Below, piece after piece: positions 25,314 to 33,342 of a stretch of 64,000 bases of DNA. The notes under the pieces were generated by a model. That model saw only the letters and a list, made by a program, of their open reading frames with translations. It was not told the DNA's origin and ran no database searches. The stretch's first letter is position 1. Every line of letters starts with the position of its first letter. The translations under genes and the position numbers were made by a program. The stretch lies in assembly GCA_027484605.1 (NCBI GenBank), contig JAIXSR010000005.1:88853-152852 (forward strand), read 5' to 3'. This DNA is from Hyphomicrobiales bacterium. GTDB lineage: Bacteria > Pseudomonadota > Alphaproteobacteria > Rhizobiales > Beijerinckiaceae.

Positions 25314-26690
25314 ATGGCGGCCATGATGCCAATCGAAATGCGCCCTGACGCACCGTCCTGCGAGCGGGCGGTGACGGAAGCCTTCCTGGCCCATGGACGG
25401 GAAACGCCCGCGCTGCTGCAGGCCTGGCTCGATGCCGAGCCGTCTTCCTGGCGGGCCCATGCGACAAAGGCCATGATGCTGACCCTCCTGGCCCGGCGGG
25501 AATTGCGCGCCCCAGCGCAGGATCTCGCGGCCCGCGCCGTCGACCTGCTGCCGCCGGCACCGGCCGCAAAGGACCGCGCCTTTGTCGAGGCCGCCTCCGC
25601 CGCCGCCCATGGGGCCTGGTGGGCGGCCATTGACCAGCTCGAAGCGGCGATCCGGGGCAATCCGGCGGATACGCTTTCGATCAAGCTTTCGCATGCCCTC
25701 CGCTTCATGCTGGGCGACAAGCCCGGCATTCTGCACTCGATCGAGCAGGCAATCCGGGCGCTTCCTGCCGGCCACCCCGATCACGGCTTCATGCTGGGCT
25801 GCCAGGCCTTCGCGCTCGAGGAGAACGGGCATTACGCCGCTGCCGAGCAGATCGGCCGGCGCGCCGTGGCCATGGAATCGCGCGATGCCTGGGGCCTCCA
25901 TGCCGTCAGCCATGTTCATGAGATGACCGGGCGGATCGATGATGGCATCCGCTGGATCGAGGGACGGGACCACCAGTTCGGGCATTGCAACAATTTCGGC
26001 GGGCATCTCTTCTGGCATCTCGCGCTGTTCCGGCTGGACAAGGGGCAGGTCGGCGAGGTGCTGGCCCTGTATGACCAGAAGATCCGGTCCGAGAAGACGG
26101 ATGATTTCCGCGATATCGCCAATGCGGCCTCGCTGCTGAACCGGCTCGCCCTGGAGGGGATCGATGTCGGCGCGCGCTGGGAGGAACTGGCCGACAAGGC
26201 CGAGGCGCGCCTCGAGGATCGCTCGCTGGTCTTTGCCGATCTCCATTACCTGCTCGCGCTGCTGGGCGCAGGGCGGGGGGAGGCCGCGGCCCGCCTTGCC
26301 GGTTCGCTCGCCCTGCCGATGCCGGGCCATGCCTCGCAGGCGCTCGTCGCCCGGCGTGCCGGCAGCCATGTCGCCCGCGGCCTCGTGGCCTTCCAGGAAG
26401 GAAGGATGGCGGAGGCACTGGAGCATCTGCTGCCGGCCCGCGCGAGTCTCGGCCTTGTCGGCGGGAGCGATGCGCAACGTGACGTGTTCGAGCAGGTGCT
26501 GGTCGAGAGTGCGCTCCGCGCCGGCGAGGTCCGGCTCGCCCGGTCGATCCTGTCGCGGCGGCTTTCGGAACGCGGCGGGCAGAACCGCTTCGCCAGCGAA
26601 AGGCTCCACCGCCTGCTTCCGAGCGAAGCCCGTCCGCGTGGTATCATGGCGGTGGCGGCGGCCATGGCCTTCGCGCAGCCGGCGCATTGA
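25314..26690 (+). CDS. Tetratricopeptide repeat protein, TTC38 family
   Basis: A 458-residue all-helical protein without a signal peptide or membrane segment. Family marks are the centre block WGLHAVSHVHEMTGRIDDGIR and the NNFGGHLFWHLALF segment, both typical of the TTC38-like group shared by bacteria and animals. Repeats of TPR type can be traced at about 85-250 and 290-420. The function is unknown; such proteins probably act as protein-protein scaffolds. The start is the ATG at 25314 with GGGGAGAAAACC before it; earlier in-frame codons lack a ribosome site. It is convergent with the tusA-like gene, nine bases apart. Confidence 0.83.
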   Translation: MAAMMPIEMRPDAPSCERAVTEAFLAHGRETPALLQAWLDAEPSSWRAHATKAMMLTLLARRELRAPAQDLAARAVDLLPPAPAAKDRAFVEAASAAAHGAWWAAIDQLEAAIRGNPADTLSIKLSHALRFMLGDKPGILHSIEQAIRALPAGHPDHGFMLGCQAFALEENGHYAAAEQIGRRAVAMESRDAWGLHAVSHVHEMTGRIDDGIRWIEGRDHQFGHCNNFGGHLFWHLALFRLDKGQVGEVLALYDQKIRSEKTDDFRDIANAASLLNRLALEGIDVGARWEELADKAEARLEDRSLVFADLHYLLALLGAGRGEAAARLAGSLALPMPGHASQALVARRAGSHVARGLVAFQEGRMAEALEHLLPARASLGLVGGSDAQRDVFEQVLVESALRAGEVRLARSILSRRLSERGGQNRFASERLHRLLPSEARPRGIMAVAAAMAFAQPAH

Positions 26691-26699
26691 CGCCGGGGC

Positions 26700-26924
26700 T
26701 CAGGCCTTCTCGATCTCGAAGGTCACGCGGTCCGGTTCGCGCCGGCTGGCGAGCAGCCGGTCGCCGGTTTCGCGCAGCAGGTTGGGAATGTCGATCTCGG
26801 CCAGCGGATCGTTGGCGGTCACGGTCAGCCGGGCTCCCGGGGCGAGGCCCTTGAGCGCCTTGCGCGTCTTGAGTGCCGGCAAGGGGCATTTCAGCCCCAT
26901 CAGGTCAAGTGTCGTTCCGCTCAC
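26700..26924 (-). CDS. Sulfurtransferase TusA/YedF family protein
   Basis: A 74-residue sulfur carrier with the family core LDLMGLKCPLPALKTRKAL; the single cysteine in CP-x-P is the persulfide-carrying residue. A second block, VTANDPLAEIDIPNLLRE, completes the beta-alpha-beta fold. The start is a GTG at 26924 after GGGGGCC; an ATG at 26951 would add nine residues. TusA-like proteins pass sulfur to tRNA thiolation, to molybdenum cofactor synthesis or to persulfide metabolism. Its place between a YedE-like transporter and a formate dehydrogenase island fits either thiosulfate use or delivery of sulfur for Moco maturation. Confidence 0.85.
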   Translation of the reverse strand: MSGTTLDLMGLKCPLPALKTRKALKGLAPGARLTVTANDPLAEIDIPNLLRETGDRLLASRREPDRVTFEIEKA

Positions 26925-26987
26925 GCGATGGCCCCCTGTGGCAAGTTGCATCTTCCCGTCCCGAAACCCCTTCGCATATGTTGGGGC

Positions 26988-28274
26988 ATGTCGTCGACGT
27001 CGAGAGGCCTCGCCTCGTTTTTCCTGATGATCGCTGCCGCCATTGCCGGCAGCATGGTGCCTTTGCAGGCGGCGGATCTGCGTGGCCATGGCGGCCCGGT
27101 CCGGACCATCGCCGTGGGCGCGGGCGATATCGTGACCGGCAGTTTCGACACAACGGTGATCCGCTGGGACCTGGCTTCCGGGCGGGCCCTGCTGGTCCAT
27201 CGTTTCCATGACGGGGCGGTGAATGCCGTCACGCGGTTGCCGGATGGTGGATTCGCGAGCGCCGGCGAGGATCGCCGGATCGCGCTCTGGCGGGCGGGCG
27301 AGAGCCGCCCCCACCGCGTTCTCGAAGGCCATGCCGGGCCGATTGCCGGCCTTGCCCTGGCGCCGGATGGCCGGGTGCTGGCCTCCGCCAGCTGGGATGG
27401 CACCGTACGGCTCTGGCCACTGGCCGGCGGCGAGGCACAGGTGGTCGAGGGGCATCGCGGGCCGGTCAATGCCGTGGCCTTCCTGCCCGACCAGACGCTG
27501 GTGACGGCTGGATATGACGGGCTGGTTCGGATCATCCGCCCAGGCGGCAGCGCGCTCCAGGTCGAGACCGGCCTCCCCGTCAACACGCTTGCGGTGCTTG
27601 GCGGCGAGATCCTCGCCGCCGGCGCCGACGGGCAGTTGCGCTTCATCGATCCGGCGAGCGGTGCTTTCGAGGCGATGCCCGTCGTCGAGGTGCCGATCGT
27701 CGCGCTGGCTGTGGAGCCGAAGGGCGATCTCGTCGCCGCGGCCGGTTTCCGCGGCGCCTTGGTGATGATCGAACGGGGCCCGCGCAAGGTCTTCCGGCGC
27801 ATGGCCGGCCCGGCCTTTCCGCTCTGGTCGCTCGCCTTCTCGGCAGATGGGCGCGAGATCCTCACCGGCGGGGCGGACCGGCTGGTCCGCCGCTGGCTGG
27901 TGGCGACGGGCGAGCCGGTCAACCCGGTTCTCGCCGACCAGACCGATGCCCTGGTCCAGCGCTTCGCGAATCATCGCGGTGCCGAGGTTTTCAAGGCCTG
28001 CATTGCCTGCCACACGCTGACACCGGATGACGGCAACCGCGCAGGGCCGACCCTGCATGGCGTCATGGGCCGGCGGATCGGGACGGCGCCGCACTATGTC
28101 TATTCGCCGGCCTTGACCGCGATGGATATCGTCTGGACCCGCGAGACCATCGCGAAGCTCTTCACCCTGGGCCCGATGGCCTACACGCCCGGTACCAAGA
28201 TGCCCGAGCAGCAGGTGCGCGATCCTGCCGATCTCGAGGCGCTTGTCGATTTCATCGAGAAGGCCTCGCGCTAG
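26988..28274 (+). CDS. WD40 beta-propeller fused to a C-terminal cytochrome c domain
   Basis: A 428-residue exported protein. A signal peptide (about 1-29, ending LQAA) is followed by about seven WD40-like repeats (30-320), recognisable as ASASWDGTVRLW, TGSFDTTVIRW and TGGADRLVRRW. The last 110 residues form a class I cytochrome c: heme motif CIACH, then RAGPTLHGVMGR and the methionine ligand in YTPGTKMPEQQ. It would lie in the periplasm, carrying one heme c. It is divergent from the tusA-like gene and converges with the Fe-S protein of the formate dehydrogenase island. Electron transfer linked to formate or sulfur oxidation is possible; the propeller's partner is unknown. Confidence 0.88.
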   Translation: MSSTSRGLASFFLMIAAAIAGSMVPLQAADLRGHGGPVRTIAVGAGDIVTGSFDTTVIRWDLASGRALLVHRFHDGAVNAVTRLPDGGFASAGEDRRIALWRAGESRPHRVLEGHAGPIAGLALAPDGRVLASASWDGTVRLWPLAGGEAQVVEGHRGPVNAVAFLPDQTLVTAGYDGLVRIIRPGGSALQVETGLPVNTLAVLGGEILAAGADGQLRFIDPASGAFEAMPVVEVPIVALAVEPKGDLVAAAGFRGALVMIERGPRKVFRRMAGPAFPLWSLAFSADGREILTGGADRLVRRWLVATGEPVNPVLADQTDALVQRFANHRGAEVFKACIACHTLTPDDGNRAGPTLHGVMGRRIGTAPHYVYSPALTAMDIVWTRETIAKLFTLGPMAYTPGTKMPEQQVRDPADLEALVDFIEKASR

Positions 28275-28279
28275 GCGCG

Positions 28280-30346
28280 TCAGGACTTTTCCTCGTCCTC
28301 CGGATGGGCCCGGAAATAATCCTCCGTGGTACGGACACGTGGCCGCTCGGGCCCGGCATAGGGATCGAAGCCCTGCAATGTTGCGGATTCGATCCGGCAA
28401 TCGTCGCAATAGCCGATCAGCTTCAGACGATCCGCATTCGGCCCGGAGAACATCCAGTGCTTGCCGCCGAGCTTGGTCTTGATTTTCTCGATGGTCGAGC
28501 GCGTGCCGAACAGCTTGCCGCATTTGTCGCAGGGATAGGGCTCCTCCTGCTTCAGCGAGACCGGGCTGGCATTGATCCGGGTGAAGTCGAGCTGCGGAAC
28601 CAGGGTGATGACCTTTTCCGGGCAGGTGGCCTGGCAGAGGCCGCACTGGACGCAGAGATCCTCCTGGAAGCGGAGTTCCGGCCGGTCCGGATTGGCGCTC
28701 AGGGCATCGACAGGGCAGGTCGAGACGCAGGACAGGCAGAGCGTGCAGCCCTCGGCATCGACCTCGACCTTGCCGAAGCCCGCGCCCTTTGCCAGCGGCA
28801 CGACGGCCGGCTGCTGCAGCGCGACGGCGTGCCATTCGCGCAGCGCGAGCATGGTCAGCGGGCGCTTCGCCCCGAGCGGGAGGAAGCTCGCCTTGCCGGT
28901 CTTCTGGCCGGCCGGCATGGCGCGAAGGGCTGCAAGAAGGGCGTCCGGATCGTCGGTGCCGATCACCGCGAAGGCTTCGGCTGCCTGGCCGAGGGCGGGC
29001 AGCAGGGCTGACAGCGTCTCGCCGAGCCGGACGAGCGGGGTGATGTCGTGGCGCGGTTTCGCGCGGGTCAGGACGGCGATGCCCGCTGCGCCATAGGCGA
29101 AGCTGCCGGCGATTTCCGCGAGGTCGAGCTGCGTCACCTCGTTGAGCGCGACAGGAATGACGCGGGCGGGCAGGCCCTCGCCGAACCGGGCCAGCGCATC
29201 GATCATCGGCTCGCCCTGTTCGGCGTCATGAAACAGCAGGACCGCATCCCGGCCGCCGGCCTGATCATAGGCGCGGAGCATGCTGCGGATCTTCTTCAGC
29301 ATGTAGTCGGTTGCCGGCAAGGCGTAGCTCGCCGCACCGGTCGGGCAGACCGAGGCGCAGCCGCCACAGCCGGCGCAGATCTGCGGATCGATCGCGACAT
29401 GGTCACCGGCCGGCGTGATGGCGCCGGTCGGGCAGATCTCCAGGCAGCGCGTGCAGCCGGTGATCGTCGAACGCGAATGGGCACAGAGGCCGGAATCGAA
29501 GGTGATGTATTTCGGCTTGTCGAAGGTGCCGACAAGATCGCGGGCCCGGCTGACCAGCCTGTCGAGGGCGACCGGATCCCGCGGATCGGCGCGGAGATAG
29601 CCGTCACGGAGGTCATCCGCCGAGAAAAGCGGCCGGTCGCCGGTCAGGTCGATGATCAGGTCGCAGGTCGAGCGGGCCTGGTCACGGGCATCGCCGAAGG
29701 CCAGTGCAGCCCGCGAGGAGGGGAGGGAAAGGGCGAAATCGTCGACGACAAGCTGGAAGGCACCGAGATGGCCGCTGGCCTGCCGGATCCGCCCCTTGGC
29801 GATCGGGAATTCCCGTTTTGCCGGCGGTGGCACGTCCTTCGGGTTGCGCAGCACGACCGTGACATCGAGGACATCGGCGAGGCGGGCCGCAATATCCATG
29901 GCCGTGGCATCCGCGCCGTAGACAAGAGTCACGCCCTGGCTCTCGATCGTCACGAAGGGGAGGGCGGGCGGCTCGATCATCGCGCCGGCGAGGAGGGCAG
30001 CCATTTTCGGGCCCGAACGGCTGCTCTCGCTCGACCAGCCGCCGGCATTGCGGAGATCGAGATAGGCCTGCTCCCCGGCATAGCCGGCATCCTCCAGCAC
30101 GCCGCGCAGCGTCACTTCCTCCTGGCGGCAGGCCAGCAGGAGCGAGCCGGCGCCGCTGGCAAGCGCGGCAAGCTTGTCCTGCTCGGTGCCGCAGAGATTC
30201 GTGCAGGCTGTGATCCGGCCCTCGGGCATGCCGAGCCCGGCCGCCATGGCGGCAAGGTCGGGGACGAATGTCTTCTCGCAGGAGCAGACGACGATCTGCG
30301 GCGCATTCCTGTCCTGGAGTATTGCTTCGGGTGCGCTGGGGGCCAT
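28280..30346 (-). CDS. Multi-cluster 4Fe-4S protein of the formate dehydrogenase locus
   Basis: A 688-residue cytoplasmic protein without a signal peptide. The N-terminus has an HdrA-like cysteine set (Cys21, Cys23, Cys48, Cys52 in VVCSCEKTF and ACTNLCG). A pair of ferredoxin clusters sits near the middle (GCTRCLEICPTGAI and CAGCGGCASVCPTGA). A second pair lies in the C-terminal third (CTLCLSCVSTCPVDAL and CVQCGLCQATCPEKVI). It ends with a possible zinc or Fe-S site (PCDKCGKLFG, then GYCDDCR). Such proteins are found beside FdhABC in many proteobacteria and may carry electrons or assist maturation. The ATG at 30346 is preferred over 30382. It is divergent from the accessory gene run. Confidence 0.85.
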   Translation of the reverse strand: MAPSAPEAILQDRNAPQIVVCSCEKTFVPDLAAMAAGLGMPEGRITACTNLCGTEQDKLAALASGAGSLLLACRQEEVTLRGVLEDAGYAGEQAYLDLRNAGGWSSESSRSGPKMAALLAGAMIEPPALPFVTIESQGVTLVYGADATAMDIAARLADVLDVTVVLRNPKDVPPPAKREFPIAKGRIRQASGHLGAFQLVVDDFALSLPSSRAALAFGDARDQARSTCDLIIDLTGDRPLFSADDLRDGYLRADPRDPVALDRLVSRARDLVGTFDKPKYITFDSGLCAHSRSTITGCTRCLEICPTGAITPAGDHVAIDPQICAGCGGCASVCPTGAASYALPATDYMLKKIRSMLRAYDQAGGRDAVLLFHDAEQGEPMIDALARFGEGLPARVIPVALNEVTQLDLAEIAGSFAYGAAGIAVLTRAKPRHDITPLVRLGETLSALLPALGQAAEAFAVIGTDDPDALLAALRAMPAGQKTGKASFLPLGAKRPLTMLALREWHAVALQQPAVVPLAKGAGFGKVEVDAEGCTLCLSCVSTCPVDALSANPDRPELRFQEDLCVQCGLCQATCPEKVITLVPQLDFTRINASPVSLKQEEPYPCDKCGKLFGTRSTIEKIKTKLGGKHWMFSGPNADRLKLIGYCDDCRIESATLQGFDPYAGPERPRVRTTEDYFRAHPEDEEKS

Positions 30347-30402
30347 TCGCTGCCGGCTCCTCTCCGGTCGGGCGTATTGCACACCCGGTCTTGTCTTTTT
30401 TG

Positions 30403-30426
30403 GAATGTCTTCAAATAAGAATGTCT
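30403..30426. repeat. Direct repeat of GAATGTCT in the divergent intergenic region
   Basis: Two identical copies of GAATGTCT (30403-30410 and 30419-30426) are spaced 16 bp start to start, with an AT-rich CAAATAA between them. They lie between the Fe-S protein gene and the accessory gene run, where a regulator of the formate dehydrogenase island could bind. Confidence 0.35.
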
Positions 30427-30510
30427 CGCCGGAAGCAAGGGGGGATTGTCAGGTCGCTTCTGCGGGCCGGCATACTTCCCGGCAGACCATCGGCCCTTCA
30501 GAGTTGGATA

Positions 30511-31254
30511 ATGGACGATATCGCGCGATTTCCACCCCTCATCACGCCGTTCCGCCTCCGGGAGCGCGAGGATGCGTTCCAGGCAGCCCTTGCCGGCGCC
30601 GGCGCGACGGGCGAGGCCCATCGCGGCGCCGGAAGTCTTTTTTATGTCGGCCGGTTCGAATTGATCGAGTTCGCCATCGTGCTGGAGCCCGAGGAGCCAT
30701 TATGGCTTGCCCGGAAAATCTTCTTTGCCGGAATGAATGCCCTGGCCGAGGCGCTGTCGGTGCTCTCGCCGCCGGAAAAGCCGATCACCATCCGCTATCC
30801 CGGCTCGCTCTATTTCGACGGGGCCCTCGTGGGTGGCGGCCGGCTCGGGCATCCGCCGGGGGCAGACGAGCAAACGCCGCCGGAATGGCTGGTCTTCGGT
30901 GCCATGGTCCGGGCCGGCGGCGTCCGGGAACTCGGCGTCGGGCTTGCGCCCGAGATCACCACGCTGGACGACGAGGGCTTCGATGACTGGAATCCGCCGC
31001 AATTCGCGGCATCCTTCTCGCGGCATTTCCTCGTCGAGGTGGATTCCTGGCACGAGCGCGGCTTTTCGGGAATCGGCCCGCGCTATCTCTCCTTCCTCGA
31101 ACGGAACGAAGCCAAGGGGCGGCGCGGCATAGACGAGAATGGCGATCTTCTCCTCAGGGGCGAGGGCGGCGAGGTGCAGGATCGGCAGAAACTGATCCCG
31201 ACGCTTGCGCGGCCGGAATGGTTCGACCCGCTGCTCAACGAGCCCAGAGGCTGA
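30511..31254 (+). CDS. Biotin/lipoate A/B protein ligase-family protein (DUF4444)
   Basis: A 247-residue protein that resembles the lipoate/biotin ligase fold followed by a DUF4444 tail. It shows FRLREREDAFQAALA, ELIEFAIVLEPEEPL, SLYFDGALVGGGRLGHPPG and WLVFGAMVRA, and ends with GIDENGDLLLR. The canonical LplA motif RRxxGGGxVxHD and its catalytic lysine are not visible, so ligase activity is doubtful. The ATG at 30511 follows a weak ribosome site (GGATA). It opens a run of tightly packed genes leading to the formate dehydrogenase genes. The role is unknown; its constant company suggests a part in assembling the enzyme. Confidence 0.75.
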   Translation: MDDIARFPPLITPFRLREREDAFQAALAGAGATGEAHRGAGSLFYVGRFELIEFAIVLEPEEPLWLARKIFFAGMNALAEALSVLSPPEKPITIRYPGSLYFDGALVGGGRLGHPPGADEQTPPEWLVFGAMVRAGGVRELGVGLAPEITTLDDEGFDDWNPPQFAASFSRHFLVEVDSWHERGFSGIGPRYLSFLERNEAKGRRGIDENGDLLLRGEGGEVQDRQKLIPTLARPEWFDPLLNEPRG

Positions 31255-31255
31255 G

Positions 31256-31801
31256 ATGCCGCGGTTGCTGCGCACGATCCGTCTCGATCCATCGGATGCC
31301 TTTGTCTTCAACCGGGCGGCCGAGCCCGGCGAATGGGCTGTCCCGGGCACGTTCCTGTTCTGGGAGCAGCCCGTGGAAGGGCTGATCGGCAAGGAGCGCG
31401 CGGCATTCCGCGCGGGCCTGCTTGGCATCGGCAGTTTCGGCTGGTCGACGCTGGCCACCATCGTGGAGGCCACGGATCTCGAACGCTCGCTGCTGGTCCG
31501 CCAGCTTGCCGAACAGCTGGTCGCCCGCTGCGGCGCCCCGGATCTCGCGGCGGCCCTGCCGGCGGCCGAGAGCGAGGTTGCCTATGCCGAGGAACTCGCC
31601 GCGCCCGGGCCGGGGACGCTTGTCGCGATCCATCGGGTGGTCGAGAATGGCGAGATTGTCGAACGGTTCCGGACCCTGCTGCCGGGAACGGACGAGCGGC
31701 ATTCGCGGGCCTTCAGCTTCATGGAGGTTCCCGACGAGATGCCCGACGAGCAACTCGACCTTGCCGGCATGGTGGATACCAGGGGATTGGACAAGACATG
31801 A
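31256..31801 (+). CDS. DUF6505 family protein
   Basis: A 181-residue soluble protein of unknown function, found next to formate dehydrogenase genes in alphaproteobacteria. It starts MPRLLRTIRLDPSDAFVFNR and includes EWAVPGTFLFW and RAAFRAGLLGIGSFGWSTL. It has no cysteines that suggest a metal site, no signal peptide and no membrane helix. It starts one base after the stop of the preceding gene and overlaps the next by four (ATGA), so all three are co-translated. The family call is from memory of these opening motifs. Confidence 0.7.
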   Translation: MPRLLRTIRLDPSDAFVFNRAAEPGEWAVPGTFLFWEQPVEGLIGKERAAFRAGLLGIGSFGWSTLATIVEATDLERSLLVRQLAEQLVARCGAPDLAAALPAAESEVAYAEELAAPGPGTLVAIHRVVENGEIVERFRTLLPGTDERHSRAFSFMEVPDEMPDEQLDLAGMVDTRGLDKT

Positions 31802-32814
31802 CGCCGGAACGGCCTGATTTCTGGGTGGCCAGCGGCCATCACCTCGTCGACCGGATCGAGGGCGGCGGGCTCGTCGCGACCGATGCCTTCCTGCGGGCCT
31901 ATCTCGCCCGTCCGGAACTGGTGCCGCCGGCGGAGGCCTGCCCGGTCGAGCGCGGGCTGCATGCCAGCCTTCTGCAGACACCGCGTCAGGTGGTGGGGGC
32001 CGACGAGATCGGCCTGATCGCCGATCCGGATGCGCGCGAGAATCTCGGGCTCTTCCTGGCGTTCCGCGACCGGATCCTCGCCGCGCCGACGCTGGAAGCC
32101 GCCTATCTGGCGCTGGTCCGGGGCGACCTCTCGGGCATCCCGCCGCTCTTCCTGCAGCAACTGGTGCATCTCGTCGCGCGGAACGCGTTCGACGAGGAGG
32201 CGGATGTCCATGTCCTGCGGGCGGCCGAATGCTTCTGGCGGACGCAGCGCGTGACCTTCCATGAAGGGTCGGTGCTGCTGGCAGACCAGGAGGCGATCGA
32301 GCAGCACGAGCATGCGCGGGATCATTCGCCCCTGCTCTCCATGCTGGGCGGCCCGGCGGTCTCGGAACTCGAGGTGCTCTCGCCCGAGATTGCCGTGAGC
32401 TATCACGGGCGCAGCGACGCGCATGATCTCGTCTTCGACCTGACCCATCCTGAGCATGGGCGCCCGGCCCTTGCCCGGGCCATGTCTGGCTGGATCCGGC
32501 ATCTCCTGGGTATCGAGATCGGCTTCACGCCGGTCGATGCCTTTTCCGAGGAGCGCTTCGCCTGGTTCATCGCACTGGATACCGAAGGCACGGCGATCGG
32601 CAACCGCGTCTGGAACGGCGAGGCCCTGGCCGACGACCAGCGGGCGCGACTTCTGGCCCTCTTCACCTTCACCCTGCCCGATCACGCCCGGATCCGCGCC
32701 GACAAGCGCGGCCGCAAGGCTTTCGCGCTGCTGGGCTCGACGACGGACCGGATCGTGCGCATCAAGCCGCAGAACCTGATTGCCGGCCTGCCCCTGGCGC
32801 CGGATGCCGGCTGA
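31798..32814 (+). CDS. DUF6352 family protein
   Basis: A 338-residue soluble protein of unknown function. It opens with DFWVASGHHLVDR and contains a histidine-rich middle (QLVHLVARNAF, QEAIEQHEHARDHSPLLSMLGG) and EIAVSYHGRSDAHDLVFDLTH. The conserved histidines and acidic residues may mark a metal or cofactor site, but I recognise no enzyme family. It overlaps DUF6505 by four bases and is followed after 27 bp by the DUF3305 gene. It belongs to the accessory module of the formate dehydrogenase island. Confidence 0.72.
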   Translation: MTPERPDFWVASGHHLVDRIEGGGLVATDAFLRAYLARPELVPPAEACPVERGLHASLLQTPRQVVGADEIGLIADPDARENLGLFLAFRDRILAAPTLEAAYLALVRGDLSGIPPLFLQQLVHLVARNAFDEEADVHVLRAAECFWRTQRVTFHEGSVLLADQEAIEQHEHARDHSPLLSMLGGPAVSELEVLSPEIAVSYHGRSDAHDLVFDLTHPEHGRPALARAMSGWIRHLLGIEIGFTPVDAFSEERFAWFIALDTEGTAIGNRVWNGEALADDQRARLLALFTFTLPDHARIRADKRGRKAFALLGSTTDRIVRIKPQNLIAGLPLAPDAG

Positions 32815-32841
32815 GGACGAGAGACGCTGAGGACGAGAGAC

Positions 32842-33339
32842 ATGGCCGAAGAGAGCATTGCCGTTGGCGTCATCGTCGAGAAGCGGAAGGCCGCCAGCCC
32901 ATGGATCGACCATACCTGGTCGCCCGTGGCCGTCCTGCCGGGCCTGCCCGAGGCGGCATCGATGACCCTGATCGAGACCCTGCCGGATGGCGAGCGTTAC
33001 TATCTCGGCGCGGCGCGGGTAACCCTCGCCTCGGTGGATACGGCGAATTACCGCGACAACATGATGAGCGGCGCGCCCAAGCTCTGGGTGGCGATGCGCG
33101 AGGACCATCCTGAAGCCGGGCTCGTGCTGGTTGCCGTGACCGCCGATCCGGCGGAGGGGGAGGCGCATACCGAAACCGGGACGAACATCGTCGATACCGT
33201 GCCGATGGTGCCGGAGATCGCCCATTTCGTGGCGCAATTCGTCGATACGCATCATGTCGAGCGCGAATTCTTCAAGCGCAAGCGCGACCGGGCCGATCCG
33301 AACCGGCTGGCGCGCCGCCCGATGGGCGAGGAAGGCTAG
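32842..33339 (+). CDS. DUF3305 family formate dehydrogenase accessory protein
   Basis: A 165-residue soluble protein with the DUF3305 core: GVIVEKRKAASPWIDHTWSPVAVLPG, then NYRDNMMSGAPKLWVAMRE, and a C-terminal FVDTHHVEREFFKRKRDRADP. These families travel with FdhABC, a TorD protein and DUF3306 in many proteobacteria (for example Shewanella), so a role in maturation is inferred. The two closing basic residues and the gap of only three bases to DUF3306 indicate a stable pair. The start ATG at 32842 lies behind AGGACGAGAGAC. Confidence 0.82.
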   Translation: MAEESIAVGVIVEKRKAASPWIDHTWSPVAVLPGLPEAASMTLIETLPDGERYYLGAARVTLASVDTANYRDNMMSGAPKLWVAMREDHPEAGLVLVAVTADPAEGEAHTETGTNIVDTVPMVPEIAHFVAQFVDTHHVEREFFKRKRDRADPNRLARRPMGEEG

Positions 33340-33342
33340 GCC

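Noticed and set aside
25144..25569. N-terminal extension of the YedE-like protein up to 25569
   Set aside because: The extension is basic and low in complexity and overlaps the start of the opposite-strand TTC38-like gene; the ATG at 25143 begins the membrane protein cleanly.
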